The notes beneath the pieces were generated by a model. The model was not told the origin of the DNA and did no database searches. It saw nothing but the letters and a program-made list of their open reading frames with translations. This document shows positions 63,974-64,000 of a stretch of DNA of 64,000 nucleotides, piece after piece (within the stretch, counting starts at the first letter, position 1; each line of letters opens with the position of its first letter). Source of the stretch: Crambe crambe (lineage: Eukaryota > Porifera > Demospongiae > Poecilosclerida > Crambeidae). The DNA is taken from the NCBI GenBank assembly GCA_963924555.1, contig OZ004589.1:5332001-5396000 (forward strand), written 5' to 3'. The position numbers and the translations under genes are program-made.

Positions 63974-64000
63974 GTGAGTTGAATTAATTACTGGATCACT

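Noticed and set aside
1-64000. TRPN (NOMPC-like) assignment for the channels
   Set aside because: TRPN has about 29 regular ankyrin repeats and a TRP box; here there are about 15 irregular repeats and the TRPA-type GLAVGDV after S6.

Overview
The window is animal nuclear DNA. It is AT-rich, with multi-exon genes of small exons (30-443 nt) joined by GT-AG introns, many short foldback (MITE-like) elements, microsatellites and a degenerate LINE. The protein family is animal-type. Short introns and frequent AGCTAGCT/ACGTACGT-like low-complexity runs suggest an early-branching animal, most likely a demosponge, but that identification is an impression and cannot be proved from this sequence.

All the genes found belong to one family: five TRPA-like cation channels, with a long N-terminal ankyrin-repeat array, six transmembrane segments, a GE-type pore, a post-S6 GLAVGDV motif and a charged helical C-terminus. 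They are labelled A to E here. A (minus, start 8668, runs off the left edge, exons 1-18, ankyrin part only). B (plus, 9971-20530, 29 exons, about 1234 aa, complete). C (plus, 20710-32317, 29 exons, about 1197 aa, complete). D (minus, 37825-48391, 29 exons, about 1225 aa, complete). E (plus, 52576 to the right edge, 21 exons seen, 908 aa so far, cut before the pore exon). Exon phases were checked by hand and every junction closes in frame, except for two small indels in gene A.

A and C form one close pair and B and D another; E is divergent and lacks the exons equivalent to 14-17 of the others. A and B are divergently transcribed. B and C run head to tail with only 179 bp between stop and start. 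C and D converge on a 5.5-kb repeat-rich spacer. The spacer between D and E holds broken pieces of a B/D-type gene. The genes probably make channel subunits that could form homo- or heterotetramers acting as polymodal chemical or thermal sensors. That role is inferred from the family; nothing here shows an agonist or tissue.

The rest is repeat biology: a hAT-like MITE with an 8-bp target duplication and an empty site in a nearby copy, a tRNA-like SINE insertion with a 13-bp target duplication and an empty site in the paralogous intron, palindromic TA-flanked MITEs in three introns, a minus-strand LINE relic in gene E, and a tandem segmental duplication at 33498-37170.
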